From Clostridia bacterium (GTDB lineage Bacteria; Bacillota; Clostridia; Christensenellales; Borkfalkiaceae), in assembly GCA_017456055.1 (NCBI GenBank), contig JAFTKC010000021.1, positions 1 through 64,000 on the forward strand: 64,000 nt of DNA, read 5' to 3'. The notes under the pieces were generated by a model. That model was not told where the DNA came from. It ran no database searches and was given only the letters and a program-made list of their open reading frames with translations. This document shows positions 1 to 9,633 of this stretch, in pieces (the stretch's first letter is position 1; every line of letters begins with the position of its first letter). The translations under genes were made by a program, and so were the position numbers.

Positions 1-62
1 TAACTAAAGACGGATGTGAAAACTTAACTTCTTATCCAAGAAAACTTTTTGAAATAGAGTAG
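1..62 (+). CDS. 3' end of an unidentified upstream gene (partial)
   Basis: Only the frame starting at base 3 is open at the left edge. It encodes about 19 residues ending in PRKLFEIE and stops at TAG 60-62. The other two forward frames hit stops within the first few bases. The piece is too short to name, and coding status rests only on the open frame and plausible composition. No terminator separates it from the next gene 50 bases downstream, so the two may be co-transcribed. Confidence 0.3.
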   Translation, partial: TKDGCENLTSYPRKLFEIE

Positions 63-111
63 ACAACGGATAAAAAGTATATTAAAATATAATAAAGTGG
101 AGGGAAAGATA

Positions 112-936
112 ATGCTTAACACAAATTATTGGGTATGGGGATACACTATGAAAAAAGTTCCCGAGCAACTACCATATTTGCATAAAAAAACTTATTGTTC
201 GCTTGAGACGGCGGCAAATTATCTAGGCGCAGATAGAGTTATTTTTATGAATTCTTCGCATAGTCTAGATAATTACGACGACGAGCAATTTAAGTATATT
301 GCCGATAAAAAGGAAGTTTTAATCGCATTAACTAGCGATAATAGATATATAAAGGAAGGGGCAAAAAGGGCGAGTGAATTTTCGCTAAAATACCCAAATA
401 TTACTGGCGTAGTGATTGACGACTTTTTAGATACTCCCGTTGGACCATGCTCAGATTTTAGCGTAGAAGATATTCGCGAACTCTATCAAAACGTAAAGAG
501 TAAAAATCCTAACCTAAAGGTGTGGGTGGTTAGATATTCTCGCCATCCTATTGAGCAAATAGAGCCATACTTAGATTTTATCGACGGAATTATTTGGTGG
601 GTGTGGGTTGATACCGAACACTATTGGCGTTATCAATACCCAATCGACTTAAAGAAGTTGGGTGAATATAAAAAGCCCGTTTTACAAGGCGTTTACTTGC
701 ATAACTACGGCGAGAATTTAGATCAACCGGTAGATTTAAATATGCTTAAAATCATTATGCCGAGAGTAGCAAAGGCTATGAGAAATTCTGCATCTTACTA
801 CGGCATGGCTGAAGTTCAAGGTTGTGTAATTCTCCAAAACGGATGGATGGGTGAAGAGACGCATAGAGAACAAACTCAATGGCTAAAGAGTTTTATCGAC
901 TACCATAAGGGAACGACGACTATTAGAGAAGAATAA
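112..936 (+). CDS. Hypothetical protein, TIM-barrel glycosidase-like
   Basis: The predicted protein has 274 residues. The start is placed at ATG 112, because the in-frame GTG at 97 lies inside the ribosome site (GGAGGG, 99-104). The protein alternates hydrophobic strands and helices like a TIM barrel. One strand ends in the acidic pair VVIDDF (about residues 99-105), and there are aromatic-rich strand ends (GIIWWVWVD around 160, and ILQNGW near the C-terminus), as in sugar-binding clefts. It has no signal peptide or membrane segment, so it is probably cytoplasmic. It is convergent with a GH3 glycosidase and shares a terminator with it. I do not recognise the family; a carbohydrate-related hydrolase is a guess from fold-like features and neighbourhood. 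Confidence 0.6.
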   Translation: MLNTNYWVWGYTMKKVPEQLPYLHKKTYCSLETAANYLGADRVIFMNSSHSLDNYDDEQFKYIADKKEVLIALTSDNRYIKEGAKRASEFSLKYPNITGVVIDDFLDTPVGPCSDFSVEDIRELYQNVKSKNPNLKVWVVRYSRHPIEQIEPYLDFIDGIIWWVWVDTEHYWRYQYPIDLKKLGEYKKPVLQGVYLHNYGENLDQPVDLNMLKIIMPRVAKAMRNSASYYGMAEVQGCVILQNGWMGEETHREQTQWLKSFIDYHKGTTTIREE

Positions 937-939
937 AAG

Positions 940-972
940 AAAAACGCAGTTATAAAAACTGCGTTTTTCTTT
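940..972. terminator. Bidirectional intrinsic terminator
   Basis: The inverted repeat AAACGCAGT / ACTGCGTTT with loop TATAAAA is flanked by A-rich and T-rich runs. It lies between two convergent genes and can stop transcription from either side. Confidence 0.8.
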
Positions 973-2999
973 TATTTATCGTATCTCATACAAGAAGAAG
1001 AGTATTGTTCGCTATTTGGAAGTTTAATATCAATCTTCTTCTTTAGTTTGATATCTTTACTAGAAGAGCCTACTAGTATTTCAAAAGCGCCGTTTTCTAC
1101 GTGCCAATCTTTTAGACAAGTATTGTAGTACGCAAAGGCTCTTTTATCTAGTTTTACGCTAATAGTTTTGGTTGATCTTGCCTTGATTAAATCCTTAGAA
1201 AAGCCCTTTAATTCTTTTTCTGGGCGAAGCACCATAGAAAATACGTCTTTAACGTAAACTTGTGAAACTTCTTTAGCATCGAAATTAGAGTTGTTAGTTA
1301 TATCGTAGCAAAGAGTATAATCTAATTCGCCGTGTTTTTCTATTTTTAAGTTGGAATACGTAAAGTTTGCGTAAGATAAGCCAAAACCAAACGGATAAGC
1401 AACGGGTTTATCGTATTTCTCATAATAGCGATAGCCCACGAAAATTCCCTCGTTGTACCAAGAAACGCTTGCGTTTCCGTTGTTTAGATAAAACGGCGTA
1501 TCTTCAAGGTTGATAGGAAGTGTTTCTGCAAGTTTTCCACTAGGCGAAGTTTCGCCGACTATTATATTTGCTAAGGCTTCGTTAACCCCTTGACCTGAGA
1601 AACCTGCCCAAACTAACCCTTTAACGCAATCTATCCAAGGGCTAACGTCTATAGCCGAGCCAGAGTATAAGCAAACTATAACGTTAGGGTTGATTTTGGA
1701 TATCTCTCTAATATATTCTTCCGTTCGTGGCGATAGTCTAATAGAAGTTCTATCGTAGCCCTCGCCCATTTTTTCAACACCGATACATAATAAAACGTTA
1801 TCGCAGTCGTAAGCAAGGGGAAGAAGGTCCGTAATTTCCATATAAAAGCCGTTTCTAATTATACATTTAGACTTAACGAACTCGGCTTTTCCTTTGGAAA
1901 GGTCGTTTAGCGTTTTATCAATACTTATTTGCTCGTATTCGGTTGTCACGAACGCAGATCCCGTTCCACCTAAAGTTGGGTTATATGCTTCCTCGCCACA
2001 AACTACCGTTTTTCCACTTGTTATAGGTAAAATATTGTCTTGGTTTTTAAGTAAAACTATGCCTTCTTTTGCAATCTTAACGGCGTTTTCGTGTCTTTCT
2101 TCTTTAGTAAATGAAATTTTCTTTTTATCGTTTTCCGTCTTTTCGATAAGAGTTAGGATATTTTGAACGGCAAAGTCAATTTCCTCTTCGGTAATTAAGC
2201 CTTCATTATATGCTAAAATCATTTGGTCATAAAATTTATCACTATAAGGCATAGTTAAATCTAGAGTCGCCTTTACTGCCTTATACGGCGAGTGAACTGC
2301 GCCCCAATCGGACACTATAACTCCGTCGTAGCCAAATTCATTTCTAAGTACGTCGTGTAAAAAATACTTATTTTCCGAAGCGTATATGCCGTTAATCGGG
2401 TTATAACTACACATAACTGTCCAAGGTTTTGCTTTTAGTGCAATCTCAAAGGGAAGAAGATAAATTTCTCTAAGCGTTCTCTCGGCAACTTCACTAGATT
2501 GGAAACATCTATCTATTTCACGATTGTTTGCTATAAAGTGCTTTAGACTAGTTCCTATTCCTTTTTCTTGAACACCTTCTATAAACGCCTTTCCCATAAC
2601 GCCTGAAAGATAAGGGTCTTCTGAAAAATACTCAAAGTTTCTGCCGTTAAGTGGGGTTCTCTTAATATTTACACCGGGTGCAAGCAAAACGTCAACGTCG
2701 TTTTCAATGCAGTCGTCGGCAATAGTCGAGCCGTCTAATTTCGCCATCTCTTCGCTCCAAGTATTAGCGATTGTAGATAGGGTGGGCATTGCGGTAGCAG
2801 GGACGGTTTTAAATTTATTAGAGTTTACGTCGGCTAGGGTAGGGATAACGTCTGCAATCATTTTGCGAAGACCACTAGGTCCGTCGGATAAAAATACTTC
2901 TTTTACCTTTCCGTTTGCCGTTTGAAGTCTCCAATTGTCTTTTCCACAAAGCAAACTAATCTTTTCTTCGAGAGTTAATTTACTAATATCGTATTTCAT
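972..2999 (-). CDS. Glycoside hydrolase family 3 beta-glycosidase
   Basis: The 675-residue protein hydrolyses terminal beta-linked sugars (beta-glucosidase or beta-xylosidase class). The N-terminal GH3 barrel carries the substrate-binding stretch KHFIANNREIDR (about 153-164) and the nucleophile motif VIVSDW with Asp about 231. The alpha/beta sandwich follows (ILLKNQ-type start near 320), then a fibronectin-III-like C-terminal domain with the usual GFGLSYANF approach. Length matches the three-domain family. There is no signal peptide, so it is likely intracellular and acts on imported oligosaccharides. The ribosome site AGGAG precedes ATG 2999. Exact substrate cannot be told from sequence. Confidence 0.93.
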   Translation of the reverse strand: MKYDISKLTLEEKISLLCGKDNWRLQTANGKVKEVFLSDGPSGLRKMIADVIPTLADVNSNKFKTVPATAMPTLSTIANTWSEEMAKLDGSTIADDCIENDVDVLLAPGVNIKRTPLNGRNFEYFSEDPYLSGVMGKAFIEGVQEKGIGTSLKHFIANNREIDRCFQSSEVAERTLREIYLLPFEIALKAKPWTVMCSYNPINGIYASENKYFLHDVLRNEFGYDGVIVSDWGAVHSPYKAVKATLDLTMPYSDKFYDQMILAYNEGLITEEEIDFAVQNILTLIEKTENDKKKISFTKEERHENAVKIAKEGIVLLKNQDNILPITSGKTVVCGEEAYNPTLGGTGSAFVTTEYEQISIDKTLNDLSKGKAEFVKSKCIIRNGFYMEITDLLPLAYDCDNVLLCIGVEKMGEGYDRTSIRLSPRTEEYIREISKINPNVIVCLYSGSAIDVSPWIDCVKGLVWAGFSGQGVNEALANIIVGETSPSGKLAETLPINLEDTPFYLNNGNASVSWYNEGIFVGYRYYEKYDKPVAYPFGFGLSYANFTYSNLKIEKHGELDYTLCYDITNNSNFDAKEVSQVYVKDVFSMVLRPEKELKGFSKDLIKARSTKTISVKLDKRAFAYYNTCLKDWHVENGAFEILVGSSSKDIKLKKKIDIKLPNSEQYSSSCMRYDK

Positions 3000-3030
3000 A
3001 AAAATCTCCTAAAAAGGTTTCGTTGATTGT

Positions 3031-3059
3031 ATAATAACAATGAATATAGAAAAAGTAAA
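3031..3059 (-). promoter_or_regulatory. Probable sigma-A promoter of the GH3 gene
   Basis: On the minus strand, TTTACT (3059-3054), 17 bases and TATTAT (3036-3031) precede the GH3 gene, leaving a leader of about 25 nt. Confidence 0.5.
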
Positions 3060-3106
3060 TATCAAAAAGTGTTTTTTTATTCTCATTTTTTGACATTTTA
3101 AAAATA

Positions 3107-3136
3107 AAAAAGCGAACTGAATCCAGTTCGCTTTTT
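3107..3136 (-). terminator. Intrinsic terminator of the lipoprotein gene
   Basis: The perfect stem AAAAAGCGAACTG / CAGTTCGCTTTTT directly follows the stop of the minus-strand lipoprotein gene and runs into a T-rich tract on that strand. Confidence 0.8.
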
Positions 3137-3149
3137 ACGTGTTTTTTCT

Positions 3150-3590
3150 TTAAGCGTTTTTAACGATGTCGGTCACAGAATTTATAGCAAGTACAGCAGA
3201 AAGTGTTGCAGGGTAAACTAAGCAGTTTCCGTTAGCAATGCCTGCGTCTACTAGCGCTTGATATAAGTCTTGAGTATCTTCGTCAGTTAGAATTGCTTCT
3301 AGCGCATCTCTAACGATTTCGTTTTCGTTATAATACTCAATCATATCGTCGGTAGCTTTAAATTCTAGGATAATAACGCCTATAGTAGAAAGGGTTTCTT
3401 TCTTTTCAAGATAGTGAGCGGTTATGCCCTTTTCTTCGTCTTCCATATTTTCGGCTTCTTGATTTTCTACAACTTCGTAGCCTGCGTCGGTAAACGCTTT
3501 TTCAAGCTTGCCGTAGGTTGAGCAGGCAACCGCCGATAATGATAGAACAACGATTAATAGTACAGTTATAATTTTTACAAGTTTTTTCAT
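3150..3590 (-). CDS. Small lipoprotein of unknown function
   Basis: The 146-residue protein opens with a lipoprotein signal peptide: KK at residues 2-3, a hydrophobic stretch, and the lipobox LSAVAC with the acylated Cys about residue 23. The mature part is acidic (ENMEDEEKG) and has no motif I recognise. It should be anchored to the outer face of the cytoplasmic membrane. The ribosome site GGAGG precedes ATG 3590, and a strong terminator follows, so the gene is probably monocistronic. Confidence 0.75.
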   Translation of the reverse strand: MKKLVKIITVLLIVVLSLSAVACSTYGKLEKAFTDAGYEVVENQEAENMEDEEKGITAHYLEKKETLSTIGVIILEFKATDDMIEYYNENEIVRDALEAILTDEDTQDLYQALVDAGIANGNCLVYPATLSAVLAINSVTDIVKNA

Positions 3591-3652
3591 AAAGGTCTCC
3601 TCCTCTTTTTTTAGATAATATCACAAATTTTAGATTTTGTAAATAGGGAATT

Positions 3653-4357
3653 TTATTTTTTTGGAATAAAATTTTCAAAGATTATATTTTTTGCGTATGG
3701 GCTACAAGCCTTCCATTGCTTGGTAGAAGTAATGGTCCAACAAATAATAGGAGGCTTGCGTTTTATGGGTAAATCAGTATGCCTAAAACTTATAAAGTGT
3801 GGTTTAGCGATAAAGTTTAGTGGCATTTTATTAACTATAAATCCGTGAAGTTTATTCTTAAATTTTGCTTTAGAAGCAAGTACTCCTCTAGTGAATTCAG
3901 GGGCTAGTTTTTTAATCTTAATTATATACGCTGGGTTAAAACTTTGCACGGCGAATTCGCCTTTATACATCTTCAAAATTTTTACTACGTCTAAAACGAT
4001 TTTACTATTTGGTTGAAGTTTAATCTCAATTAAAAGTGGAACTCTTCCGTTTACAAATTCTAAAGTTTCACTTAAGGTGGGGATTTTTTCTTTAGTGCCG
4101 TTTATTGTTAAACTTTTAATTTCGCTTTTAGTCTTTTCGTAAATTTTCCCCTTTACGCCCGTGAGCCTTGACAAGTCGTCGTCGTGAAAAACGAAAATTT
4201 CGCCGTCTAAACTTCTATGAAGGTCAATCTCGATAGGAAAGCCGTTTTCTATAGCGTTTTGGTAGGCTAAAAGCGTGTTTTCGGGAATATTCTCGTTCCA
4301 TAAGCCTCTGTGTGCAATGGGGCGAGATAAAAGCCAATGCGAATTATTTAATTTCAA
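3653..4357 (-). CDS. Glycerophosphodiester phosphodiesterase
   Basis: The 234-residue cytoplasmic protein hydrolyses glycerophosphodiesters to glycerol 3-phosphate and an alcohol. GDPD signature residues are visible: His16 in AHRG, the ENT motif at 26-28, the metal ligands Glu43 and Asp45 in EIDLHRS, and His58 in VFHD followed by RLTG. A further metal-binding Glu lies in LLIEIK. Translation starts at TTG 4357 behind a GGGGG ribosome site, as no ATG is suitably placed. It is divergent from lepA. Length is typical of the short bacterial UgpQ-like type. Confidence 0.9.
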   Translation of the reverse strand: MKLNNSHWLLSRPIAHRGLWNENIPENTLLAYQNAIENGFPIEIDLHRSLDGEIFVFHDDDLSRLTGVKGKIYEKTKSEIKSLTINGTKEKIPTLSETLEFVNGRVPLLIEIKLQPNSKIVLDVVKILKMYKGEFAVQSFNPAYIIKIKKLAPEFTRGVLASKAKFKNKLHGFIVNKMPLNFIAKPHFISFRHTDLPIKRKPPIICWTITSTKQWKACSPYAKNIIFENFIPKK

Positions 4358-4379
4358 AATTAACCCCCTTTTTATTTGC

Positions 4380-4408
4380 TTGCAAAAAAGCCGAGTTTAG
4401 TATATACT
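4380..4408 (+). promoter_or_regulatory. Sigma-A promoter of lepA-hemW
   Basis: TTGCAA (4380-4385), a 17-base spacer and TATACT (4403-4408) lie 35 bases before the lepA start. This is the only good match in the divergent intergenic region on this strand. Confidence 0.6.
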
Positions 4409-4443
4409 TAATCTATATTTATTATATCAAATAGGGAACTTTA

Positions 4444-6255
4444 ATGTCAATAAGCAAGGAAAATATTAGAAATTTTTGTATAGTTGCGCACATTGACCAC
4501 GGCAAATCTACCTTGGCCGATAGGCTTATGGAGAAAACCGGTCAAGTAAAAGAGCGCGATATGGAAGAGCAACTTTTAGACTCTATGGACTTAGAGAGAG
4601 AAAGGGGGATAACCATAAAACTTACCCCCGTTAGAATGCTCTATACGGCTCGCGATGGAAAAGAGTATATCTTTAACCTAATCGACACGCCTGGGCACGT
4701 GGATTTTTCTTACGAAGTTAGTAGGTCGCTAAAGGCGTGTGAAGGCGCAATCTTAATAGTAGACGCAACGCAAGGCGTTCAAGCGCAAACTTTGGCTAAC
4801 GCATATCTTGCAATCGATAACGATTTAGAGATTATGCCCGTTATAAATAAGATGGACTTGGCTTCGGCTAGACCTGACGAGGCAAAGGAAGAACTTGAAA
4901 ACATTTTAGGAATCCCTGCGGACGACGCTCCTTTAATTTCTGCAAAGAGTGGACTTAATATTGAAGAAGTTTTAGAGCAAATTATCACCAAAGTTCCAGC
5001 GCCTAAAGGGGACGATGACAAGCCGTTAAAAGCGCTTATATTCGATAGTTATTATGACAACTTTAAGGGTGTAATATGCTTTGTTAGAATTATGGACGGA
5101 ACGGTTAAGGTGGGAAAAAAAATTAAAACCTTTATGTCTGACAAAGAGTTTACGGTGACTGAAGTTGGCGTATTCGCTCCAAAAATGTTCCCAACCGATA
5201 AACTCTCGGCAGGGGACGTTGGATATATTGCTGCGAGTGTAAAAAGCATTGAAGATACTGCAGTCGGCGACACCATTACCGAAGTTGAAAACCCTGCAAC
5301 CGAGCCACTTCCAGGATATAAAAAGGCGCTACCTATGGTCTTTTCGGGTGTTTTTCCACTAGACGGAAGCAAGTATAACGACTTAAAAGACGCCTTGTTA
5401 AAATTAAAGTTAAACGACGCGGCGCTATCAATAGAGCCGGATAATTCGGCTGCTCTCGGTTTTGGATTCCGTTGTGGTTTTTTAGGACTTCTCCACATGG
5501 ACGTTATTCAAGAGAGAATTGAAAGGGAATTCGATTTATCTATTATAACGACTGCTCCGTCAGTTTCATATAAAGTGTACAAGACGGACGGCAGTATGCT
5601 TATGGTGGAAAACCCAACCCACTTGCCACCAACCACAGAGATTGACTATATGGAAGAGCCGGTTATTAACGCTAGCATTTTAACCCCACCCGAATACGTT
5701 GGTCCTATTATGGAACTTTGCCAATATAAGCGTGGCGTATATAAGGACATGGTGTATTTAGATAAGTCTAGGGTAGAACTAAAATATACTCTTCCATTAA
5801 ACGAAATAATTTACGACTTTTTCGATAGTCTAAAGTCGAGAACTAAGGGTTATGCGTCCTTTGACTATGACGTTAGTGGATATCAAAAGAGTGATTTAGT
5901 AAAACTTGACCTATTGCTCAACGGAGATATTTGTGACGCGCTTTCTATTATAGTTCATAAAGATAAGGCGTACGAGCGTGGCAGACAAATAGCAGAAAGA
6001 CTAAAAGATATAATTCCAAGGCAAATGTTTGAAATTCCCGTTCAGGCTTGCGTTGGTGGAAAGATTATCGCTAGGGAAACGGTTAAAGCGTATAGAAAGG
6101 ACGTTTTGGCTAAGTGTTACGGCGGTGACGTGACGAGAAAGAAAAAACTTTTAGAGAAACAAAAAGAAGGTAAGAAAAAGATGCGTTCTATTGGAACGGT
6201 AGAAATTCCAAGCGAAGCGTTTATCGAAATTCTTAAAACCGACCACGATAAATAA
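4444..6255 (+). CDS. lepA: Elongation factor 4 (LepA), ribosomal back-translocase GTPase
   Basis: The 603-residue protein matches the usual LepA length. The GTPase domain has P-loop AHIDHGKST (about 15-23), DTPGH (about 79-83) and NKMD (about 133-136). Domain II, the EF-G-like domains III and V, and the LepA-specific C-terminal domain ([22 protein letters not shown] region and the basic [15 protein letters not shown] stretch) follow. It acts on stalled ribosomes to aid translation. The ribosome site AGGGAA precedes ATG 4444. It is followed after 12 bases by hemW, a gene pair common in Firmicutes. Confidence 0.98.
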   Translation: MSISKENIRNFCIVAHIDHGKSTLADRLMEKTGQVKERDMEEQLLDSMDLERERGITIKLTPVRMLYTARDGKEYIFNLIDTPGHVDFSYEVSRSLKACEGAILIVDATQGVQAQTLANAYLAIDNDLEIMPVINKMDLASARPDEAKEELENILGIPADDAPLISAKSGLNIEEVLEQIITKVPAPKGDDDKPLKALIFDSYYDNFKGVICFVRIMDGTVKVGKKIKTFMSDKEFTVTEVGVFAPKMFPTDKLSAGDVGYIAASVKSIEDTAVGDTITEVENPATEPLPGYKKALPMVFSGVFPLDGSKYNDLKDALLKLKLNDAALSIEPDNSAALGFGFRCGFLGLLHMDVIQERIEREFDLSIITTAPSVSYKVYKTDGSMLMVENPTHLPPTTEIDYMEEPVINASILTPPEYVGPIMELCQYKRGVYKDMVYLDKSRVELKYTLPLNEIIYDFFDSLKSRTKGYASFDYDVSGYQKSDLVKLDLLLNGDICDALSIIVHKDKAYERGRQIAERLKDIIPRQMFEIPVQACVGGKIIARETVKAYRKDVLAKCYGGDVTRKKKLLEKQKEGKKKMRSIGTVEIPSEAFIEILKTDHDK

Positions 6256-6267
6256 TTAGGAGAGAAA

Positions 6268-7380
6268 ATGGCAGGAATATATATTCATATACCCTTTTGC
6301 AGATCAAAGTGCACCTATTGTGACTTTGCTTCTTATCCTAGAGAATTAAATAAAGTAGAGAGTTATTTTGCTTGTCTTTATAGAGAAATCGAAGGGCGTG
6401 GCAGAGAACTTAAAGATAGGGTTTTTTCCACCATTTATATTGGTGGCGGAACGCCTTCTATCGTCGAGCCAAAATTTATCGTTGGGGCAATTAGACAAAT
6501 AAAAAAATTCTTTACTTTAGATAAAGATCTAGAGATAACCGTAGAAATTAACCCTGGTACTTTAGACGAAGAAAAGGTTAAAGCCTACAAACAAGTGGGG
6601 ATAAACAGATTTTCTATCGGGCTTCAAACGGGATACGACGACCAACTAAAAAGGCTAAATCGTATTCACACGGCAAAAGATTTTTTAATCTGCTGTAATC
6701 TTTTGAAAGGGGAAAATATAAGCGCCGATATTCTTTTAGGTCTTGCAGGGCAAACGGAAGAGCAGGTTAAAAAGACAATTGACCTTTGTATTGCTGGTGG
6801 AGTAAAGCATATTTCTTCCTACGCGTTAACTCCAGAAGTGGGCACGCCAATTTACACCGACTATCTAAATGGCGAACTTTTAAGTGACGACGAAGTTGCC
6901 GATATCTACGACAAAATGAGAGCGTACTTAAAAGGAAAGGGCTTTAATAGATACGAAGTTTCTAATTTCGCTATCCCCGGCTACGAATCTAAGCATAACT
7001 ATAACTATTGGCAAAGGGGAGAATATATAGGGCTTGGCGTTTCGGCTTCTTCGCATATAAACAATCGTAGGTTTACTAACACCTATAATATTGACGAATA
7101 CTTGACGGCAATAATTTATAATAAAGCGCCCGAAATTTCTTCGGACGTGATTGATTTTGAAGACGCTAAGTTTGAAACCATTATGCTCGCTCTTCGCACC
7201 GAAAAGGGAATCGACGTAAAAAAATTCAATAGTGAGTTTGATGCAGACTTTTTCGTTGAATACAAAAAGGCTTTAGAAAAAAATCGTCCATACCTAAATA
7301 TTAGCGAAGATTTTATCAGCATAAAGGAAGAATATCTATACGTAGAAAACGGAATAATTTTAGAATTTATGAAAAAATAA
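6268..7380 (+). CDS. hemW: HemW, radical SAM heme chaperone
   Basis: The 370-residue radical SAM protein starts with the cluster motif Cys11-x3-Cys15-x2-Cys18 (PFCRSKCTYCDF) and the SAM-binding GGGTPS motif about residues 68-73. It belongs to the HemN-like group once annotated as oxygen-independent coproporphyrinogen oxidase. HemW members lack the extra residues of true HemN and transfer heme to apoproteins. The ribosome site AGGAG precedes ATG 6268. It is coupled to lepA upstream and followed by a terminator-like hairpin. Confidence 0.93.
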   Translation: MAGIYIHIPFCRSKCTYCDFASYPRELNKVESYFACLYREIEGRGRELKDRVFSTIYIGGGTPSIVEPKFIVGAIRQIKKFFTLDKDLEITVEINPGTLDEEKVKAYKQVGINRFSIGLQTGYDDQLKRLNRIHTAKDFLICCNLLKGENISADILLGLAGQTEEQVKKTIDLCIAGGVKHISSYALTPEVGTPIYTDYLNGELLSDDEVADIYDKMRAYLKGKGFNRYEVSNFAIPGYESKHNYNYWQRGEYIGLGVSASSHINNRRFTNTYNIDEYLTAIIYNKAPEISSDVIDFEDAKFETIMLALRTEKGIDVKKFNSEFDADFFVEYKKALEKNRPYLNISEDFISIKEEYLYVENGIILEFMKK

Positions 7381-7392
7381 ATTGTAAAAGTA

Positions 7393-7401
7393 TTCTACAA
7401 A
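7393..7401 (-). promoter_or_regulatory. 0A-box-like site upstream of spoIIGA
   Basis: On the minus strand the bases read TTTGTAGAA, one mismatch from the Spo0A box core TTTGTCGAA, about 80 bases before spoIIGA. In Bacillus the spoIIG operon is Spo0A-activated, so the site is plausible, but a single short match is weak evidence. Confidence 0.25.
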
Positions 7402-7444
7402 AAACCAATTTAATCACTAAAAATAACCCAAAAACCCGATATAA

Positions 7445-7476
7445 CCCTGTGGTAGAGTAAGACCACGGGGTTTTTT
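7445..7476 (+). terminator. Terminator-like hairpin abutting the spoIIGA start codon
   Basis: A 9-bp stem CCCTGTGGT / ACCACGGGG (one T-G pair, loop AGAGTAAG) is followed by TTTTTT. The spoIIGA ATG lies at 7479, two bases after the T run. It probably ends hemW transcripts, yet its 3' arm GGGG is also the only ribosome-site-like sequence for spoIIGA. Confidence 0.75.
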
Positions 7477-7478
7477 AT

Positions 7479-8312
7479 ATGACCGTTTATATTGAATACG
7501 TCTTGATAAATAACTTTATAATAGACTTTTTCTTGCTTAAAACCACCTTTTTGCTAGGTGGAAAAAAAGTAAAAATTTATAGGCTGATTTTAGCGTCTAT
7601 ATTCGGCTCAGTCGTGGCGCTTATTTACCCTTTAATAAATTTATCGGCGTTTTTGACGGCGATTTTTAAACTTTCAATAGGAATTATGCTTTTAATTTTA
7701 AGTGCGAGTTATAAAGATAAAAAAGAGTTTGTTGCGTGTTTTTTATTCTTTTTAACCTTATCTGCTCTTCTTGGTGGTGGAATTTTTATGGCGTATTCAT
7801 TTTTTGGAGTTGAAGAAATTAAAGAATTTGAGGTGGCGTTTTGTTGTATTCCCGCCTATTTTATAACGGCGTTTATTAAAAAAATAGCAATGATTTTTTA
7901 TAAAAAGGCAGACGTTGAAAGGTTTACTTTTGAAGTGGAAATATTCTATAACGAAAAAAAAGTAAAAGGGAGAGCCTTTTTAGACACGGGCAACAACGTT
8001 TACTATAAAAATACACCTGCCGTTATCTGTAGTAAACGATTTTTTTCTTCGCTTAAATTAAAGATTGAAGATTATAGAAAACTTGAAAAAATAAAAATCG
8101 ACACTATAAACGGACAAACGGAAAATTATTGTATTTTACTTGATAAGTTAAAGATATTAAACGGACAAACCGAGAATATAATAGATAACGTGTGGATGGT
8201 TATAACTGATAAGAGTATTTTGGGAGTAGACCTTATTCTTCATCCACGCCAAATGCAAATAAAAGGGGGAGAAGAAAATGAAATTATTAGAAGAACTAAA
8301 AAAATTTCTTAA
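7479..8312 (+). CDS. spoIIGA: SpoIIGA, sporulation sigma-E processing protease
   Basis: The 277-residue membrane aspartic protease cleaves pro-sigma-E during sporulation. The N-terminal half has about five hydrophobic segments (residues 5-140). The cytoplasmic half carries the catalytic motif FLDTGN with Asp169. The start [13 protein letters not shown] matches the family N-terminus, so ATG 7479 is kept although no canonical ribosome site precedes it; only GGGG within the adjoining hairpin could serve. Its 3' end overlaps sigE by 35 bases, which implies translational coupling of protease and substrate. Confidence 0.93.
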   Translation: MTVYIEYVLINNFIIDFFLLKTTFLLGGKKVKIYRLILASIFGSVVALIYPLINLSAFLTAIFKLSIGIMLLILSASYKDKKEFVACFLFFLTLSALLGGGIFMAYSFFGVEEIKEFEVAFCCIPAYFITAFIKKIAMIFYKKADVERFTFEVEIFYNEKKVKGRAFLDTGNNVYYKNTPAVICSKRFFSSLKLKIEDYRKLEKIKIDTINGQTENYCILLDKLKILNGQTENIIDNVWMVITDKSILGVDLILHPRQMQIKGGEENEIIRRTKKIS

Positions 8313-8982
8313 AAGTTTTAGGGTTAGTGAGAATTTACTAAATTACGTTAACGGGGGAGAAGTTTTGCCCTCGCCACTCTCAATTGAAGAAGAAGCTAAA
8401 ATGGTAGAGAGTATGGAAAACGGGGACAAGGAGGCGGTGGATAAACTCGTTGAACATAATCTTAGGCTCGTAGTTTATATTGCCAAAAGATTTCAAAATA
8501 CGGGTATTGATATGGACGATTTAATTTCGGTTGGTACGATAGGGCTTATTAAGGCGGTAAGTAGTTTTTCTTCTAAGAAAAAGGTAAAACTTGCAACCTT
8601 TGCGAGTAGGTGTATCGAGAACGAAATTTTAATGTATTTAAGAAGAACGAATAAAATTAAAAGCGAAATTTCTTTCGACGAGCCGTTAAACCTTGATAGC
8701 GAAGGCAACGAACTTTTACTTTCCGACGTTATGGGAACTGACGGCGATTTAGTGTATAAAAAAATTGAGAGTGGTGTGGAAAACGAATTATTAAAGCAAG
8801 CGCTACTTCGCTTAAACGATAGAGAAAGAGAGATTATGGAGTTAAGATACGGGCTTAAAGGTGAAGATGAATTGACTCAAAGAGAAGTTGCCGACCTTTT
8901 AGGAATTTCACAAAGTTATATAAGTAGGCTAGAAAAAAAGATTATATCAAGATTAAAAAAAGAGTTTTCAAAAATGATTTGA
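8278..8982 (+). CDS. sigE: RNA polymerase sporulation sigma factor SigE (pro-sigma-E)
   Basis: The 234-residue sigma factor directs early mother-cell transcription in sporulation. It starts with a pro-sequence (about 25 residues) that SpoIIGA removes. Region 2 follows ([12 protein letters not shown], then [15 protein letters not shown]) and then region 4 with a helix-turn-helix ([22 protein letters not shown]). The ribosome site GGGGGAGAAG sits just before ATG 8278 inside the end of spoIIGA. Unlike in Bacillus, sigG is not next door but lies about 20 kb downstream. Confidence 0.96.
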   Translation: MKLLEELKKFLKSFRVSENLLNYVNGGEVLPSPLSIEEEAKMVESMENGDKEAVDKLVEHNLRLVVYIAKRFQNTGIDMDDLISVGTIGLIKAVSSFSSKKKVKLATFASRCIENEILMYLRRTNKIKSEISFDEPLNLDSEGNELLLSDVMGTDGDLVYKKIESGVENELLKQALLRLNDREREIMELRYGLKGEDELTQREVADLLGISQSYISRLEKKIISRLKKEFSKMI

Positions 8983-8997
8983 TTTTGCAAAAAATTG

Positions 8998-9026
8998 TTG
9001 AAAAATCAAGAAAGTTATAGTATAAT
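8998..9026 (+). promoter_or_regulatory. Sigma-A promoter of the rubrerythrin gene
   Basis: TTGAAA (8998-9003), a 17-base spacer and TATAAT (9021-9026) precede the rubrerythrin start by 30 bases. This is a near-consensus, probably strong promoter. Confidence 0.8.
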
Positions 9027-9056
9027 AAATTAAATTAGAATTTAAGGAGAAAAAAT

Positions 9057-9593
9057 ATGAACAAGTATAGTGGAACTAAGACTGAAAAGAATTTACAATC
9101 GGCTTTTGCCGGAGAATCTCAAGCGAGAAATAAATATACCTATTTTGCTTCTGTTGCAAAAAAAGAAGGATACGAGCAAATTTCAGCGCTCTTTTTAAAG
9201 ACTGCCGATAACGAAAAAGAGCACGCAAAAATGTGGTTTAAGGAACTCGGCGAATTAGGGGATACTGCAAAAAATCTTCTTGCAGCAGCAGAGGGCGAAA
9301 ACTACGAGTGGACTGATATGTACGAAAACTTTGCTAAAGATGCTGAGGCTGAAGGCTTTACTGAACTTGCTGCTAAATTTAGAGCAGTTGCAGAAGTAGA
9401 ACGCCATCACGAAGAAAGATATCGCGCGCTACTTAACAACGTAGAAACTAAAACGGTATTTTCTAAGAGTGAAGAAAAGGTTTGGGAATGCAGAAACTGT
9501 GGGCATATTATGACTGGAAAAGACGCGCCTGAACTTTGTCCTGTATGTGCACATCCAAAGGCATACTTTGAAATCAACGCTAAAAACTACTAA
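9057..9593 (+). CDS. rbr: Rubrerythrin (NADH peroxidase component)
   Basis: The 178-residue cytoplasmic protein reduces hydrogen peroxide in anaerobes. The N-terminal ferritin-like four-helix domain carries diiron ligands ([32 protein letters not shown]). The C-terminal rubredoxin domain has CRNCGH and [11 protein letters not shown] for one iron. Domain order is the classical one, in contrast to the reversed protein encoded at 11386. The ribosome site AAGGAG precedes ATG 9057. It heads an oxygen-defence block with the flavodiiron gene 40 bases downstream. Confidence 0.96.
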   Translation: MNKYSGTKTEKNLQSAFAGESQARNKYTYFASVAKKEGYEQISALFLKTADNEKEHAKMWFKELGELGDTAKNLLAAAEGENYEWTDMYENFAKDAEAEGFTELAAKFRAVAEVERHHEERYRALLNNVETKTVFSKSEEKVWECRNCGHIMTGKDAPELCPVCAHPKAYFEINAKNY

Positions 9594-9633
9594 TGTTTAT
9601 AATTTTTACTATAAAGGACTATACTAATAAAAG

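Noticed and set aside
5052..5498. Antisense reading frame inside lepA
   Set aside because: Same reasons: shadow of a conserved gene, no ribosome site, no recognisable protein.
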